A stretch of 64,000 nt of DNA from Streptomyces sp. SA15 (GTDB taxonomy: Bacteria > Actinomycetota > Actinomycetes > Streptomycetales > Streptomycetaceae). The position numbers and the translations under genes are program-made. Where the stretch lies: NCBI RefSeq assembly GCF_002291145.1, contig NZ_NTGE01000040.1, positions 124,001 to 188,000 of the forward strand. Reading direction: 5' to 3'. The notes under the pieces are model-generated. The model searched no databases and was not told the DNA's origin. It saw only the letters and a list, made by a program, of their open reading frames with translations. Of this stretch, positions 1 to 7,277 are shown piece after piece. How positions within the stretch are numbered: the first letter of the stretch is position 1; the number at the start of each line of letters is the position of its first letter.

Positions 1-413
1 CCGCCCTGGTGACCGTGCGGCTTGAAGATCTGCACGGCCACGAATCCGCCGAAGCAGACGGCAGCGAGCGTGATGAGCTGAGTGATCAGCGCCGTGAGGG
101 CGGTGATGAACGTGGTCAGCAGAAGCAGTCCGCCGCACACGGCGAGGAACCCGACGCCCCCGAGGGCGACGTTCACCGCCGCGCGGGAGACGGCCGGCTT
201 GGCGACGACCTGTTCGGGCTTGGCGGGCTCAATGGCGTAGCCGGTGACGACGCGGCCGTCCGGGAGGACGACGCTCGCCACGGCCGGGATGGTCCCCGGC
301 TGCACGGGCACGAGCGGGGCGGTGTGGGCGGGGACGATCGGGGTGGGGGTGTGGACTTCCACGGCCGCCGTCTCGTATCCGGCCGGACGGCCGTACGCGG
401 TGGGTTCGGTCAC
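1..413 (-). CDS. AICE-borne small membrane protein, partial (runs off left edge)
   Basis: The reading frame starts at GTG 413, preceded by a GGGAG ribosome site, and is still open at base 1, so at least 137 residues are present and the C-terminus is missing. The first ~75 residues are Pro/Val-rich and look cytosolic. They are followed by a hydrophobic stretch (roughly residues 90-125, with LAVCGGLLLLTTFITAL) that forms one or two membrane helices. It is the fourth of several short leftward genes after tra, spaced 16 nt from the previous one. Small membrane proteins in this position in Streptomyces AICEs are usually counted among the spread (Spd) functions that move DNA between mycelial compartments; that role is inferred from position, not from a recognised motif. 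Confidence 0.7.
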   Translation of the reverse strand, partial: MTEPTAYGRPAGYETAAVEVHTPTPIVPAHTAPLVPVQPGTIPAVASVVLPDGRVVTGYAIEPAKPEQVVAKPAVSRAAVNVALGGVGFLAVCGGLLLLTTFITALTALITQLITLAAVCFGGFVAVQIFKPHGHQG

Positions 414-429
414 GGTGCTGGTCTCCCTT

Positions 430-624
430 CTAGCGGCCGACGTCGGCGAGGGCGCCGGTGACGGCGGTGACGAGTTGGTTGACGGTGTCGCTCGCGTCGG
501 TGCCGGCAAGGTAGAAGCCGAAGAGCGCGACGACGACGGCCGCACCGGCGCCGACCGCGCGGAAGCGCAGCAGCAGCGCGACGCCGACGGCGAGCAACAG
601 AACGAGCGAGATGGTGATGTCCAC
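430..624 (-). CDS. Small hydrophobic AICE protein (Spd-like), 64 aa
   Basis: GTG start at 624 with a clean GGAGG Shine-Dalgarno upstream, giving 64 residues. The protein is almost entirely hydrophobic: helix one at residues 4-20 (ITISLVLLLAVGVALLL) and helix two around 25-41 (GAGAAVVVALFGFYLA), then a short polar tail. A longer frame from GTG 798 exists, but its extra part is Arg/Pro-rich shadow translation of the zinc-ribbon gene upstream, so I reject that start. It lies 17 nt after the previous stop and 16 nt before the next start, so it is in one operon. Such tiny hydrophobic proteins between tra and rep in AICEs are typical candidate spread proteins; function is otherwise unknown. Confidence 0.75.
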   Translation of the reverse strand: MDITISLVLLLAVGVALLLRFRAVGAGAAVVVALFGFYLAGTDASDTVNQLVTAVTGALADVGR

Positions 625-641
625 GGAGCCTCCGGGCGGGG

Positions 642-788
642 TCAGCGGGTGCCGGCGCGGTAAGTGCGCGCGGCGCGGTTGTAGATCCAGCGGCCGACGC
701 GTATGCGCTTGCCGGTGGCGTGGCAGCGGCGGCAGTCCTTGCCGCGCTTGGGCTTGCCCTTGCGGTCGGTCTTGAGTTCGTGGCCCAT
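642..788 (-). CDS. Mobile-element transfer protein with CxxC zinc-ribbon-like pairs, 48+ aa
   Basis: From ATG 788 the frame gives 48 very basic residues containing CRRCHATGKRIRVGRWIYN. In frame upstream, before a TAG, lies a second Cys pair (DCRKCDGMG) that would complete a four-Cys zinc ribbon of the DnaJ CxxCxGxG type. No ATG, GTG or TTG precedes that first pair; only CTG codons do. Either translation begins at a CTG and includes both pairs, or the ATG product has lost the first pair. Small proteins of this composition sit immediately after tra in many Streptomyces AICEs and are called mobile element transfer proteins. Basic charge and zinc pairs suggest nucleic-acid binding. The start codon is the main uncertainty. 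Confidence 0.65.
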   Translation of the reverse strand: MGHELKTDRKGKPKRGKDCRRCHATGKRIRVGRWIYNRAARTYRAGTR

Positions 789-845
789 GCCGTCGCACTT
801 GCGGCAGTCCCCGAACGGGCTCAGCCCGCAGGTCGGCCGCTACGT

Positions 846-922
846 GCTAGCGACCTGATCAGGGGCGGTTTTGGTCGCTAGCAGGGTTGCTACCGGTAGC
901 GACGTCTGCCGCTACCGGTAGC
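846..922. repeat. Palindrome array just downstream of tra (candidate clt/TRS or operator)
   Basis: Three symmetric elements are packed in 77 bp between the tra stop and the next gene: an inverted repeat gctagcgacc (846-855) / ggtcgctagc (873-882), then the perfect 12-bp palindrome gctaccggtagc twice (889-900 and 911-922), exactly 22 bp apart, about two helical turns. No T-run follows, so a plain terminator is unlikely. In related Streptomyces plasmids (pSVH1) the TraB-bound clt locus lies 3' of traB, which makes this a good clt candidate by position. Confidence 0.6.
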
Positions 923-935
923 AGGCTGCGGGGAC

Positions 936-3164
936 CTATCCGGCGTCCCGCTTCTTGTTGCGCTCCGTAATCACGGTGGCGATGTCGTCGCGCTTGATGC
1001 CGCGCTTGTTGACCTGTTCGCCGTCGATGCGCCGGCTGATCTGCACCGTGCCGATACCGAACGGCTTGAGCGCGGCGGTGAGCGCTTCGGCCTTGGGCTT
1101 GGGCTCCAGTTCGGCCCACGGGCCGTAGACCTCCGGGCGCAGGTCGGCAAGCCGGTCCACGACCGTTTCCGACCACACCTTGGCCTCGCCCTTGCCGAGC
1201 ACGGCAGCGACGTCGTCAAGGATCGTCGCGGACGTCTCCGGCGCCGGGACCTCGCCGACCGCGTCACCGGACAGCGTGCCCTCTGCTTCCCGCAGCGCGG
1301 CGGCGCGGGTCAGGATGCGGTCGGCGTCGCGGCCGTCGGCGAGGTAGGTGCGCACGATCCCGGAGTCGTCGGACATGCCCTTGAGCAGACCCACACCCTT
1401 GTGGGACTTCAGCAGCTTGGACGCGTCCAACCCCTCCGAGTACGACCCGGCACCGAGGATGGTGTCCGACACCTGGTAGGCGCCGACCCGCAGGGCGAAC
1501 CGGGCCTGATGCTGGTCACGCAGCTCCGAGGGGCACGCCTTGTCGTCCGGCTTCTGCGTCGCGGTCATCACAGAGACACCGACCGCCGGGGCGACCCGGG
1601 CGAGGTAGACCATCAGGGACAGGATTTCCTTGCCGTGCTCGGGGTGGGTCAAGTACTCCTGCACCTCGTCCACCACGAACAGGGTCAGGGGCATGTTCAG
1701 CTCCTTGTCCCGGCTGATCTCCGGGGTGAGCTTGCCCTCCGGGCAGACGTGCAGCGGCAGTTCGGACAGCCGGTGGTACCGGTCTTCGACGTCCGCCTTG
1801 AGTTCCCGCAGCGAGGTCAACAGGTGCTGCACCGGGTCGAACCCGTTCTTCGGCACGATGCCGAACCCGATGCGGTGGGCGACCTTGGCGAACGTGCGCC
1901 AGTCCGGCGACGCCTTGCCGTCGAACACGTACAGCCTGACGTACGGGTCCAACGCGGCGGCGAGGGCGATCGTGCGAGCGGAGAACGTCTTGCCCTGACG
2001 CGGCACGGCGCCTACCAGCAGCGACAGCCACAACATGGTGGCCATAACCGGGTTGCCGCGTTCGTCCACGCCCCACGGGAACGGCTTCCAGAAGTCCACC
2101 CGCGTCGCCCCCAGCAGCGGCGACTTGCCCGACGGGACGGCGAGCGGGTCACGGTCGGCGATCCAGTACGACACCCGCCGCCCGCTCGTCTCGTCCTTGT
2201 CCAGGAAGAGCTGAGTCGGGGCGATGTCCATGCCGGAGGCGAGACGGGCATGAGCCTTCATCGCGTCCTCGAACGTCTTGCCGTACGGCAGATCCACGAC
2301 CACACGCCACCCGTCGCCGTCCCGGCCGATCGGGCGCGGGAAGGCGATCGTCTGATCCTTGGTGGTCAGCCCAGACGCCTCGTGTGCGCGGATGACGATG
2401 TCAGAGGACAGCTTGCGCTTGCGGAACGTCACCTTGGCCATGTCGATGAGCGGCCGGTCCGCCGGCGCCCCGACCACACCGAGAGTGGTGGTCAGCGTTG
2501 CCACGGCCAGCATGAGCAGCCACGACGGCGCCATGACGTACAGGGTCAGCGCGGCGGCCAGACCGACGAAACCAGCGACCGTCGCCACGATCCCCCGCAG
2601 CCGGACGCGGTCGTTGCGCTGCCGCGACAGCTTCAGGTACTCCGCCGCGTCCTCGTTGGCCACGGAGGCGAGCCGCAGCGTCTTGCCCTCCGCGTCGAAC
2701 ACCCACCGGCGGATCGCGGTCGACCACCGCCACGCGCCGCGCGGCGAGTACATGCAGATCTTCGGCGTGTAGACCAGCGGCAGGCGCACGGCGTGGTAGC
2801 CGACCACAGCCGAGTAGTGCCGAATGGCCCACTTGCGGACGGCCTTGCGCTGGTCAGGGAGCTTCACCCAGTCCGGCAGCACCGGCAGACGGGCCTTGTC
2901 CTTGGCCTCCATCCATTCCGCGACCGAGGGCGGGTAGACCTCGCGTGGCGGGTCGACCGGGGCCCCCTCGCTCAGCCCGTCGGCCTCCGGGTCGTCGGTG
3001 TCGGGGAGTTCGGCCTCCCACTCCCCCGGCTTCACCACACCGGCCGGCGTAGCCGGGTCGGTGGGGTCGGTCTTCTTCTTCAGCGGGAACGGCACGATGT
3101 CGGCCGTCGGCTGTTCGGTGGCCTCCGGGCCCCCGGTGGGCGGGAAGGCGGTGGTTTCCGTCAC
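936..3164 (-). CDS. FtsK/SpoIIIE-type conjugative DNA translocase (TraB/TraSA-like)
   Basis: This 742-aa protein is the main transfer protein: in mycelial conjugation of Streptomyces AICEs a hexameric FtsK-like pump moves double-stranded DNA. Two hydrophobic segments at about 190-240 would anchor it in the membrane. The motor domain has a Walker A GAVPRQGKT (Lys392) and a Walker B LFVVDEVQ (Asp499), followed by a C-terminal region ending in a basic winged-helix-like tail that could read clt sequences. I chose GTG 3164 (VTETTAF) with GGAG upstream; the frame stays open to 3644, but the extra 160 residues are Arg/Pro-rich, overlap the RRQRL gene and look non-coding. Two palindromes at 3265-3297 lie in its upstream gap and probably control it. 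Confidence 0.92.
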   Translation of the reverse strand: MTETTAFPPTGGPEATEQPTADIVPFPLKKKTDPTDPATPAGVVKPGEWEAELPDTDDPEADGLSEGAPVDPPREVYPPSVAEWMEAKDKARLPVLPDWVKLPDQRKAVRKWAIRHYSAVVGYHAVRLPLVYTPKICMYSPRGAWRWSTAIRRWVFDAEGKTLRLASVANEDAAEYLKLSRQRNDRVRLRGIVATVAGFVGLAAALTLYVMAPSWLLMLAVATLTTTLGVVGAPADRPLIDMAKVTFRKRKLSSDIVIRAHEASGLTTKDQTIAFPRPIGRDGDGWRVVVDLPYGKTFEDAMKAHARLASGMDIAPTQLFLDKDETSGRRVSYWIADRDPLAVPSGKSPLLGATRVDFWKPFPWGVDERGNPVMATMLWLSLLVGAVPRQGKTFSARTIALAAALDPYVRLYVFDGKASPDWRTFAKVAHRIGFGIVPKNGFDPVQHLLTSLRELKADVEDRYHRLSELPLHVCPEGKLTPEISRDKELNMPLTLFVVDEVQEYLTHPEHGKEILSLMVYLARVAPAVGVSVMTATQKPDDKACPSELRDQHQARFALRVGAYQVSDTILGAGSYSEGLDASKLLKSHKGVGLLKGMSDDSGIVRTYLADGRDADRILTRAAALREAEGTLSGDAVGEVPAPETSATILDDVAAVLGKGEAKVWSETVVDRLADLRPEVYGPWAELEPKPKAEALTAALKPFGIGTVQISRRIDGEQVNKRGIKRDDIATVITERNKKRDAG

Positions 3165-3264
3165 GATGTACGCACTCCTTCGGAGTCGAAGGGTCCGGCC
3201 GACTTGCTGTGGAAGGTGGGCGGCCGGGCCTGGGTTCGATCGTGAGGCCGCGGAAGGGCCGTAA

Positions 3265-3297
3265 CTATCACGACTTCGTGATAGCTCTGGCCAGAGC
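3265..3297 (-). promoter_or_regulatory. Twin palindromes upstream of tra (operator candidate)
   Basis: The 164-bp gap between the RRQRL gene and tra holds ctatcacg (3265-3272) and cgtgatag (3277-3284), an 8-bp inverted repeat with a 4-bp spacer, abutting the perfect 14-bp palindrome gctctggccagagc (3284-3297). KorSA/TraR-type GntR repressors of Streptomyces mobile elements control tra from operators in this position; the GntR protein at 8307-8768 is the natural partner, by inference. Confidence 0.6.
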
Positions 3298-3328
3298 CTC
3301 ACTTCTTGTATTCGTCGTGCTGTTGTGC

Positions 3329-3712
3329 TCAGGCGGCGCGTTGCTTCTCGGGATAGGCGCAGGTCACGCACGTTCCGAGCGTGGGTGGGATGACGTATCC
3401 GGCGTCCCGGCCGCACTCGGGGCAGCGGCGGCGGGCGGCATTGGCCTTGGCGAGCGCCGCCCACCTCGCCGGAGTCATCGGCCGCACGGGGCGGGCGAGG
3501 TCGACGCGGTACAGGTACGCGGTCAGCGGTTCGCGCCGACGGCGCGGCCTCAGGATCTGTGCCGCCACGTCCTGACCACCCGGCCGCAATCCCCGCTTGC
3601 GGAGTTGGCGGCGGGTGGCCAAGTCGTCGGGGGCGTAGCGCCACGGGTAGGTGGGGATGCCGAAGCGCTCGCCGTCCGGGTCGAAGCAGTCGGCGAGGGT
3701 CAGCCTGCTCAC
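3329..3712 (-). CDS. RRQRL-motif zinc-binding AICE protein
   Basis: A 127-aa protein from GTG 3712 whose start overlaps the preceding stop by 4 nt (GTGA), so it is translationally coupled. Near the middle is an Arg-rich stretch (RRQLRKRGLRPGG) resembling the RRQRL family common in Streptomyces AICEs. The C-terminus carries two Cys pairs, CPECGRDAG and CVTCAYPEK, about 18 residues apart, a plausible zinc ribbon. The N-terminal half includes the YPWRYAP motif typical of this family. Its cellular role is not established; zinc ribbon plus basic patch suggests DNA or protein binding in replication or transfer. It is followed by a 164-bp regulatory gap and then tra. Confidence 0.8.
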   Translation of the reverse strand: MSRLTLADCFDPDGERFGIPTYPWRYAPDDLATRRQLRKRGLRPGGQDVAAQILRPRRRREPLTAYLYRVDLARPVRPMTPARWAALAKANAARRRCPECGRDAGYVIPPTLGTCVTCAYPEKQRAA

Positions 3713-4830
3713 GCGGCTTCAGCGCCGTCGGCAGCGCGCTCAGCGAGGATCGTGTCCCGCAGCATCCGCGCGTTCGCCGGCGAGGTGTGGATCTCGCGGC
3801 GGATACCCTCCGCAGTGATCCGACTGTCCGGCCAATCGGCGGTCGCGGTGCGGGCCTCAGCGAGCAACTGATCTGCCGTGCGCTTCGGTCGGGGCGACCG
3901 GGCCACGTCGGGAACGCGACCGGTTGCCCGACGGGATCGGGGGGAGTCGACCGCCACCGCCCGCCGCCCGGCCGGGTCGACCGGCGAGGCGATCGCCGGG
4001 ACAGGCTTGAAGGGAAGACTCGGCTTCATGAAGTCGACCGCCACCGGATCGGGTGCGGGCAAGCGGGTCAGCACCACCGACGGCGCCGGGGTCGATTCCC
4101 GCAGGTCAGCCATAGACCGATTCCTCATGGTCTCGGTAGATTCCTCCGCATTTGCGTCCGCGTCGGGAGCCGGGGCGAGGGCGGGGGCCGTGCCACCGAA
4201 CATCGACGCGAGCGCGGCATCCGCACCGGCGGTGATCCGGTCGCGCTGGACATCCAGCAGCCTCGATCCGAGCGCCGCGTCCCCGATTCCGACCTTGCGG
4301 GCCAGGCGCCACGACGTCCGCTCAGACCGCTTCCGCACCCGGTCGACCGGGTGCTGAGCGGCGCGGGCGCGGTGATAGGCGAGGGCCTGCACGATGTCGG
4401 CGGTGCGCCGCTCGTTCTCCGCGTCGCGGCCGTCGGTGTGGACGACGATGCGCCGGGCGAGGAACGCCATGCCCTCAGCCGAGACGGACATGCCCATCGG
4501 GGTCAGGGCGTAGATGACGGTGCGGCCAGCATCCGGCGCGGCCATGGCACCCATGACGGCGGCGGCGGCCGGCAGTGCCCACAGCCCGATCCGTACGACC
4601 CGCGGCGAGGACTGCCCCAACATGGTCAGACCCAGCAGAACGAGCGCGAGAACGGCCGTTGCGCCCTCGCCAGCGGCGAGGGCTCCCAGCGCGGTGCCCT
4701 TGCCGTAGGCGTGCCCGATGTTGCTGTAGGTGCCGATACCGCCGATCACGCCCGTGGCGAGCATCGGCACGAACGCGGCCGTGAGTACGCCGATCTGAAC
4801 CTTCGTCAGAGGCTTGCGAGTCTCGCTCAT
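3709..4830 (-). CDS. AICE membrane protein with long Pro/Ala-rich cytoplasmic tail
   Basis: A 373-aa protein from ATG 4830, overlapping its upstream neighbour by ATGA and its downstream neighbour by GTGA. The first 130 residues contain about four hydrophobic segments (for example VLTAAFVPMLATGVIGGIG near 14-32 and AVLALVLLGLTML near 60-72). The rest is soluble, basic and Pro/Ala-rich, ending in a helical region (RITAEGIRREIHTSPANAR) that looks like a small DNA-binding or primase-like helix bundle. Membrane proteins with this layout precede tra in many AICEs and are assigned to the Spd/conjugal membrane group; some carry a DUF2637-type membrane region. Whether it partners Tra at the septum is inference from operon position. 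Confidence 0.7.
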   Translation of the reverse strand: MSETRKPLTKVQIGVLTAAFVPMLATGVIGGIGTYSNIGHAYGKGTALGALAAGEGATAVLALVLLGLTMLGQSSPRVVRIGLWALPAAAAVMGAMAAPDAGRTVIYALTPMGMSVSAEGMAFLARRIVVHTDGRDAENERRTADIVQALAYHRARAAQHPVDRVRKRSERTSWRLARKVGIGDAALGSRLLDVQRDRITAGADAALASMFGGTAPALAPAPDADANAEESTETMRNRSMADLRESTPAPSVVLTRLPAPDPVAVDFMKPSLPFKPVPAIASPVDPAGRRAVAVDSPRSRRATGRVPDVARSPRPKRTADQLLAEARTATADWPDSRITAEGIRREIHTSPANARMLRDTILAERAADGAEAA

Positions 4831-5123
4831 GCCGCTTCCCCCGTCCCCGACCGGTAGCCGCGAGCGGCACGCAGGAACGGCACCGTACGGGTCAGCGCGT
4901 CGGCGTACAGGGCGTCCCAACCGGCGATCTCGTCACCGGCCTCCGCCTCCGACCGCAGGTCGGCGAGGATGTCACGGGCCGCGTCCTCGCGGGCGGCACG
5001 GTCGTCGTCCGTCTCGTACTCCAGCGGGCCCCGGAAGAGGTCGACATCGATACCGAGCGCCAGTTCCGCGAACTCGATGTCGCCGTGGGCTTCCTGGCCG
5101 GCGACGAAGGTGCGCATACGCAT
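4827..5123 (-). CDS. Small acidic AICE protein, 98 aa
   Basis: Starts at ATG 5123 with GGAGA eight bases upstream; its stop overlaps the next start (ATGA). The protein is acidic and helical (EYETDDDRAAREDAARDIL) with no Cys, membrane segment or recognised domain. A second in-frame ATG two codons later is an alternative start. Homologous small acidic proteins are frequent early in AICE transfer operons, but I know of no assigned function. It is separated from the DUF4097-like gene by a hairpin-containing 91-bp gap. Confidence 0.7.
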   Translation of the reverse strand: MRMRTFVAGQEAHGDIEFAELALGIDVDLFRGPLEYETDDDRAAREDAARDILADLRSEAEAGDEIAGWDALYADALTRTVPFLRAARGYRSGTGEAA

Positions 5124-5153
5124 GGCGGATCTCTCCTTGAACGTCGGGATGGC

Positions 5154-5196
5154 GCGGGGCGGTCGGCCGTCCTGTCCGGGAGTGCGACCGCCCCGC
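5154..5196 (-). promoter_or_regulatory. Intercistronic hairpin with repeated loop sequence
   Basis: gcggggcggtcg (5154-5165) pairs perfectly with cgaccgccccgc (5185-5196) around a loop containing cctgtccgggagtgc. The same loop string recurs at 6081-6095 inside a smaller ggcgg/ccgcc stem (6071-6075 and 6095-6099), in front of the preceding gene in the transcript. There is no T-run, so it is more likely an RNA-stability, attenuation or RNA-binding element than a terminator. Confidence 0.5.
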
Positions 5197-5214
5197 GAGG
5201 GGTGAGGTAGAGGG

Positions 5215-6027
5215 CTAGCTGATCTGCACGTGGCCGCTGGTCACCCGGCGGCGGACGTTCAGGTGACCGGCGCCGGTGACGCGGACGCTGCCGGAGGTGG
5301 CGTTCACGGACAGACGGCCCGTGGCCTGCGAGGTCGCGGCCATGCGGACACTGCCGGAGGTGAGGTTCAGCCGGGCGTCGTGGCCGCTGTAGGCGCCGAC
5401 GTTGACGTTGCCGGACGTGAGGTTGATGTCCAGCGGGCCGCTCACCTCGCCGACGATGACGCTGCCGCTGGTGACCGTGGCTTCCAGGTCACCGACGCGC
5501 TCAGCCGTCAGCATCCCGGAGGTTCCGTCGTACTCCAGCCGGGCCAGCGTGCCCGTGACGACGGTGTTCGCGCTCTTCGTGCTGATCGCGGCCACCGACC
5601 GCGCGGGCAGGTGGATAACGGCACTGATCGGCGTCACCGCGTCCCCGGCCGGGCCGGTGGCGGTGACCTCGCGGCCGTTGACGAACACCTTGCCGCCACC
5701 GTGGCCGGTGACGTGGACATTGCCGTTGATGATCTGCACGCCACTGCCGCCGGAGAACGTCATGGTGCTGCCGCCCATGCGGATGGTGGTGCTGCCACTC
5801 ATGCCGCCGGCGACATCGGAGACGCGGACCCTGAGGTTCTGCCCGTTCAGGCTGACCGTGGTGTCACGGATCGCGTCGGCCGACGGGCCGGAAGTGGCCT
5901 CCGTCGTCAGCACCATGCGGGCCTGCTTCAGCGCCGGGTCAACGACGACGCGGATACTGCCGGCGTCCATCGTCAGATCCAGGGCGATCGGGCCGATGAC
6001 GTCCACGGGGATGATGCGCTCGGTCAT
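5215..6027 (-). CDS. DUF4097-like beta-repeat protein, first gene of the transfer operon
   Basis: 270 residues from ATG 6027 (MTERIIPVDV). The protein has no signal peptide or membrane segment. It consists of short beta repeats with recurrent TSGSV / TSGNV / TSGSVR turns in the second half (about residues 165-265), the pattern of the DUF4097 putative-adhesin beta-helix family. It is the promoter-proximal gene of the leftward AICE operon, about 270 nt downstream of the operator-promoter at 6321-6360. Being cytosolic rather than surface-exposed, an adhesin role is doubtful; a scaffold or sensing role is equally possible. Family assignment is by repeat pattern only. Confidence 0.75.
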   Translation of the reverse strand: MTERIIPVDVIGPIALDLTMDAGSIRVVVDPALKQARMVLTTEATSGPSADAIRDTTVSLNGQNLRVRVSDVAGGMSGSTTIRMGGSTMTFSGGSGVQIINGNVHVTGHGGGKVFVNGREVTATGPAGDAVTPISAVIHLPARSVAAISTKSANTVVTGTLARLEYDGTSGMLTAERVGDLEATVTSGSVIVGEVSGPLDINLTSGNVNVGAYSGHDARLNLTSGSVRMAATSQATGRLSVNATSGSVRVTGAGHLNVRRRVTSGHVQIS

Positions 6028-6249
6028 GAACTACTTCTCCTGACTGCGTCGGGATTGGGAGATCCGGCGCGGCGGGCTGTCCTGTCCGGGAGTGCCGCCA
6101 CGACCGGAGGTGAGGGCCAACGCCACACGTCGCGGCGGGCCAAGTGACCCCGGGCGGAAGTCGATTCCGCGCCCTCACGGCTGGTTACCGGGGCCGACGG
6201 TCGTCACCCGGCCGTCACGGGGACGGGGGCAAGCCCCGTCGATCTCAAA

Positions 6250-6317
6250 GCACTCTGTTGAGTTCTCAAGGAACGAACGCTGCCTTCGTACTCACCCCTG
6301 CGGGCTTTCCTCCGGGC
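6250..6317 (-). promoter_or_regulatory. rRNA-operon-leader-like untranslated leader of the transfer operon
   Basis: Read on the minus strand this 68-nt stretch runs GCCCGGAGGAAAGCCCG ... GGTGAGTACGAAGG ... GTTCCTTGAGAACTCAACAG ... GTGC. From memory, that order and spelling closely match the Streptomyces 16S leader (GGAGGAAAGCCCGAGAGGG, then TTGAGAACTCAACAGCGTGCC), the region involved in antitermination and processing. It lies between the promoter at 6332-6360 and the first gene (6027), so it is transcribed as 5' UTR. Proposed role: NusB/NusG-type antitermination of the long operon. Confidence 0.7.
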
Positions 6318-6320
6318 GGT

Positions 6321-6360
6321 GCAGTACCTGTTTTACAGGTACTGCATAGGTGGCCGTCAA
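6321..6360 (-). promoter_or_regulatory. Promoter with overlapping perfect palindromic operator
   Basis: On the minus strand TTGACG (plus-strand 6355-6360) is followed after 17 bp by TGTAAA (6332-6337), a good sigma-70-like promoter pointing at the transfer operon. The -10 lies in the middle of an 11-bp perfect inverted repeat gcagtacctgt (6321-6331) / acaggtactgc (6335-6345) with a 3-bp spacer, so a bound repressor would occlude polymerase. Likely ligands are the XRE protein (6517) or the GntR protein (8307). No equally good promoter is visible for the rightward genes, so this 489-bp gap is mainly the control region of the leftward operon. Confidence 0.75.
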
Positions 6361-6516
6361 GTACAGCGGCGGAACCTCTTTGGCTTTGCGCCGGGACTTC
6401 TTGGCGCACCATCAGAATCGCCGCAGTTCAGGGGAGTTGGTCACCCCATACATGGACAGCCCAGGGAGTTCTGACTACGGTCAAGAGGTCCCTAGATGTC
6501 CCACCGGGGGGTGCAG

Positions 6517-7275
6517 ATGTCCAACGAGCGTTTGCGTTCGGCCCTGTTGGCACGCGGCATGAGCGTGCAGGACCTGGCCGACGAGATCGCGGTCAACCCG
6601 AAGACGGTCGAACGTTGGATCACGCAAGGCAAGGTGCCGTATCGCCGACACCAGTACGCCACCGCCGCAGCACTCAAGGTCGATGTCACCACGCTGTGGG
6701 ACGACGGCCGCACGCTGGAGAGCGCGACAGACCTGACCAAGGCGGAGATTGTGGCCGTCTACCCGCACCGCCACACGGTGCCGCCGAACCTGTGGCGTGA
6801 GATGTACGCGCGAGCCGAGAGGAACCTTGACGTTCTCGTCTACTCCGGGCTCTTCCTGTCGGAGGACCCCCTGTTCATCGACCTTCTGAAGAAGAAGGTC
6901 GAGGGGACCACTCAAGTGCGCATCCTGCTCGGGGACCCGGACTGCGAGGCCGTTCGGCAGCGCGGCATAGACGAGGGGCACCGGATCATGGACGGCAAGA
7001 TTCGGAACGCGTTGGTGAACTACCGGCCGCTCTTCAAGAGCCACCCTGAGATCAGCGTCCGGCTGCATGCCACGACGCTCTACAACTCCATCTACCGGTC
7101 CGATGACGAGATGCTCGTCAACCCCCACGTCTACGGCATCGGTGCCTACATGGCCCCCGTCTTCCACCTGCGTCGCATGCCGGGCGGCGGACTGTTCGAC
7201 ACGTACGCGAATAGCATCGAACAGACCTGGGGAGGCGCTCGCCAGGTTACGGACCGCGACGTCACGGGAGCCTGA
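6517..7275 (+). CDS. XRE-family regulator with C-terminal DUF5919/PLD-like domain
   Basis: 252 residues from ATG 6517 (MSNERLRSALL), preferred over the in-frame ATG 6496 because a GGGGGG ribosome site sits seven bases upstream. Residues 5-60 form a lambda-type helix-turn-helix (MSVQDLADEIAVNPKTVERWI). The C-terminal ~160 residues have a Rossmann-like pattern with QVRILLGDPDCEAVRQRG and YRSDDEMLVNPHVYG, resembling the phospholipase-D-like DUF5919 sensor/effector region often fused to this HTH. It is divergent from the transfer operon and two bases ahead of the Nudix gene, the same pairing seen around pra/pif in other AICEs. It probably governs the operator at 6321-6345. Confidence 0.82.
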   Translation: MSNERLRSALLARGMSVQDLADEIAVNPKTVERWITQGKVPYRRHQYATAAALKVDVTTLWDDGRTLESATDLTKAEIVAVYPHRHTVPPNLWREMYARAERNLDVLVYSGLFLSEDPLFIDLLKKKVEGTTQVRILLGDPDCEAVRQRGIDEGHRIMDGKIRNALVNYRPLFKSHPEISVRLHATTLYNSIYRSDDEMLVNPHVYGIGAYMAPVFHLRRMPGGGLFDTYANSIEQTWGGARQVTDRDVTGA

Positions 7276-7277
7276 CC

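Noticed and set aside
1401..3245. 614-codon plus-strand ORF
   Set aside because: Antisense shadow of tra; Arg/Gln/His-rich composition with no domain, and tra has P-loop motifs.
3165..3644. N-terminal extension of tra to 902 codons
   Set aside because: Extra residues are Pro/Arg/Ser shadow of the RRQRL gene; GTG 3164 has a ribosome site and normal family length.
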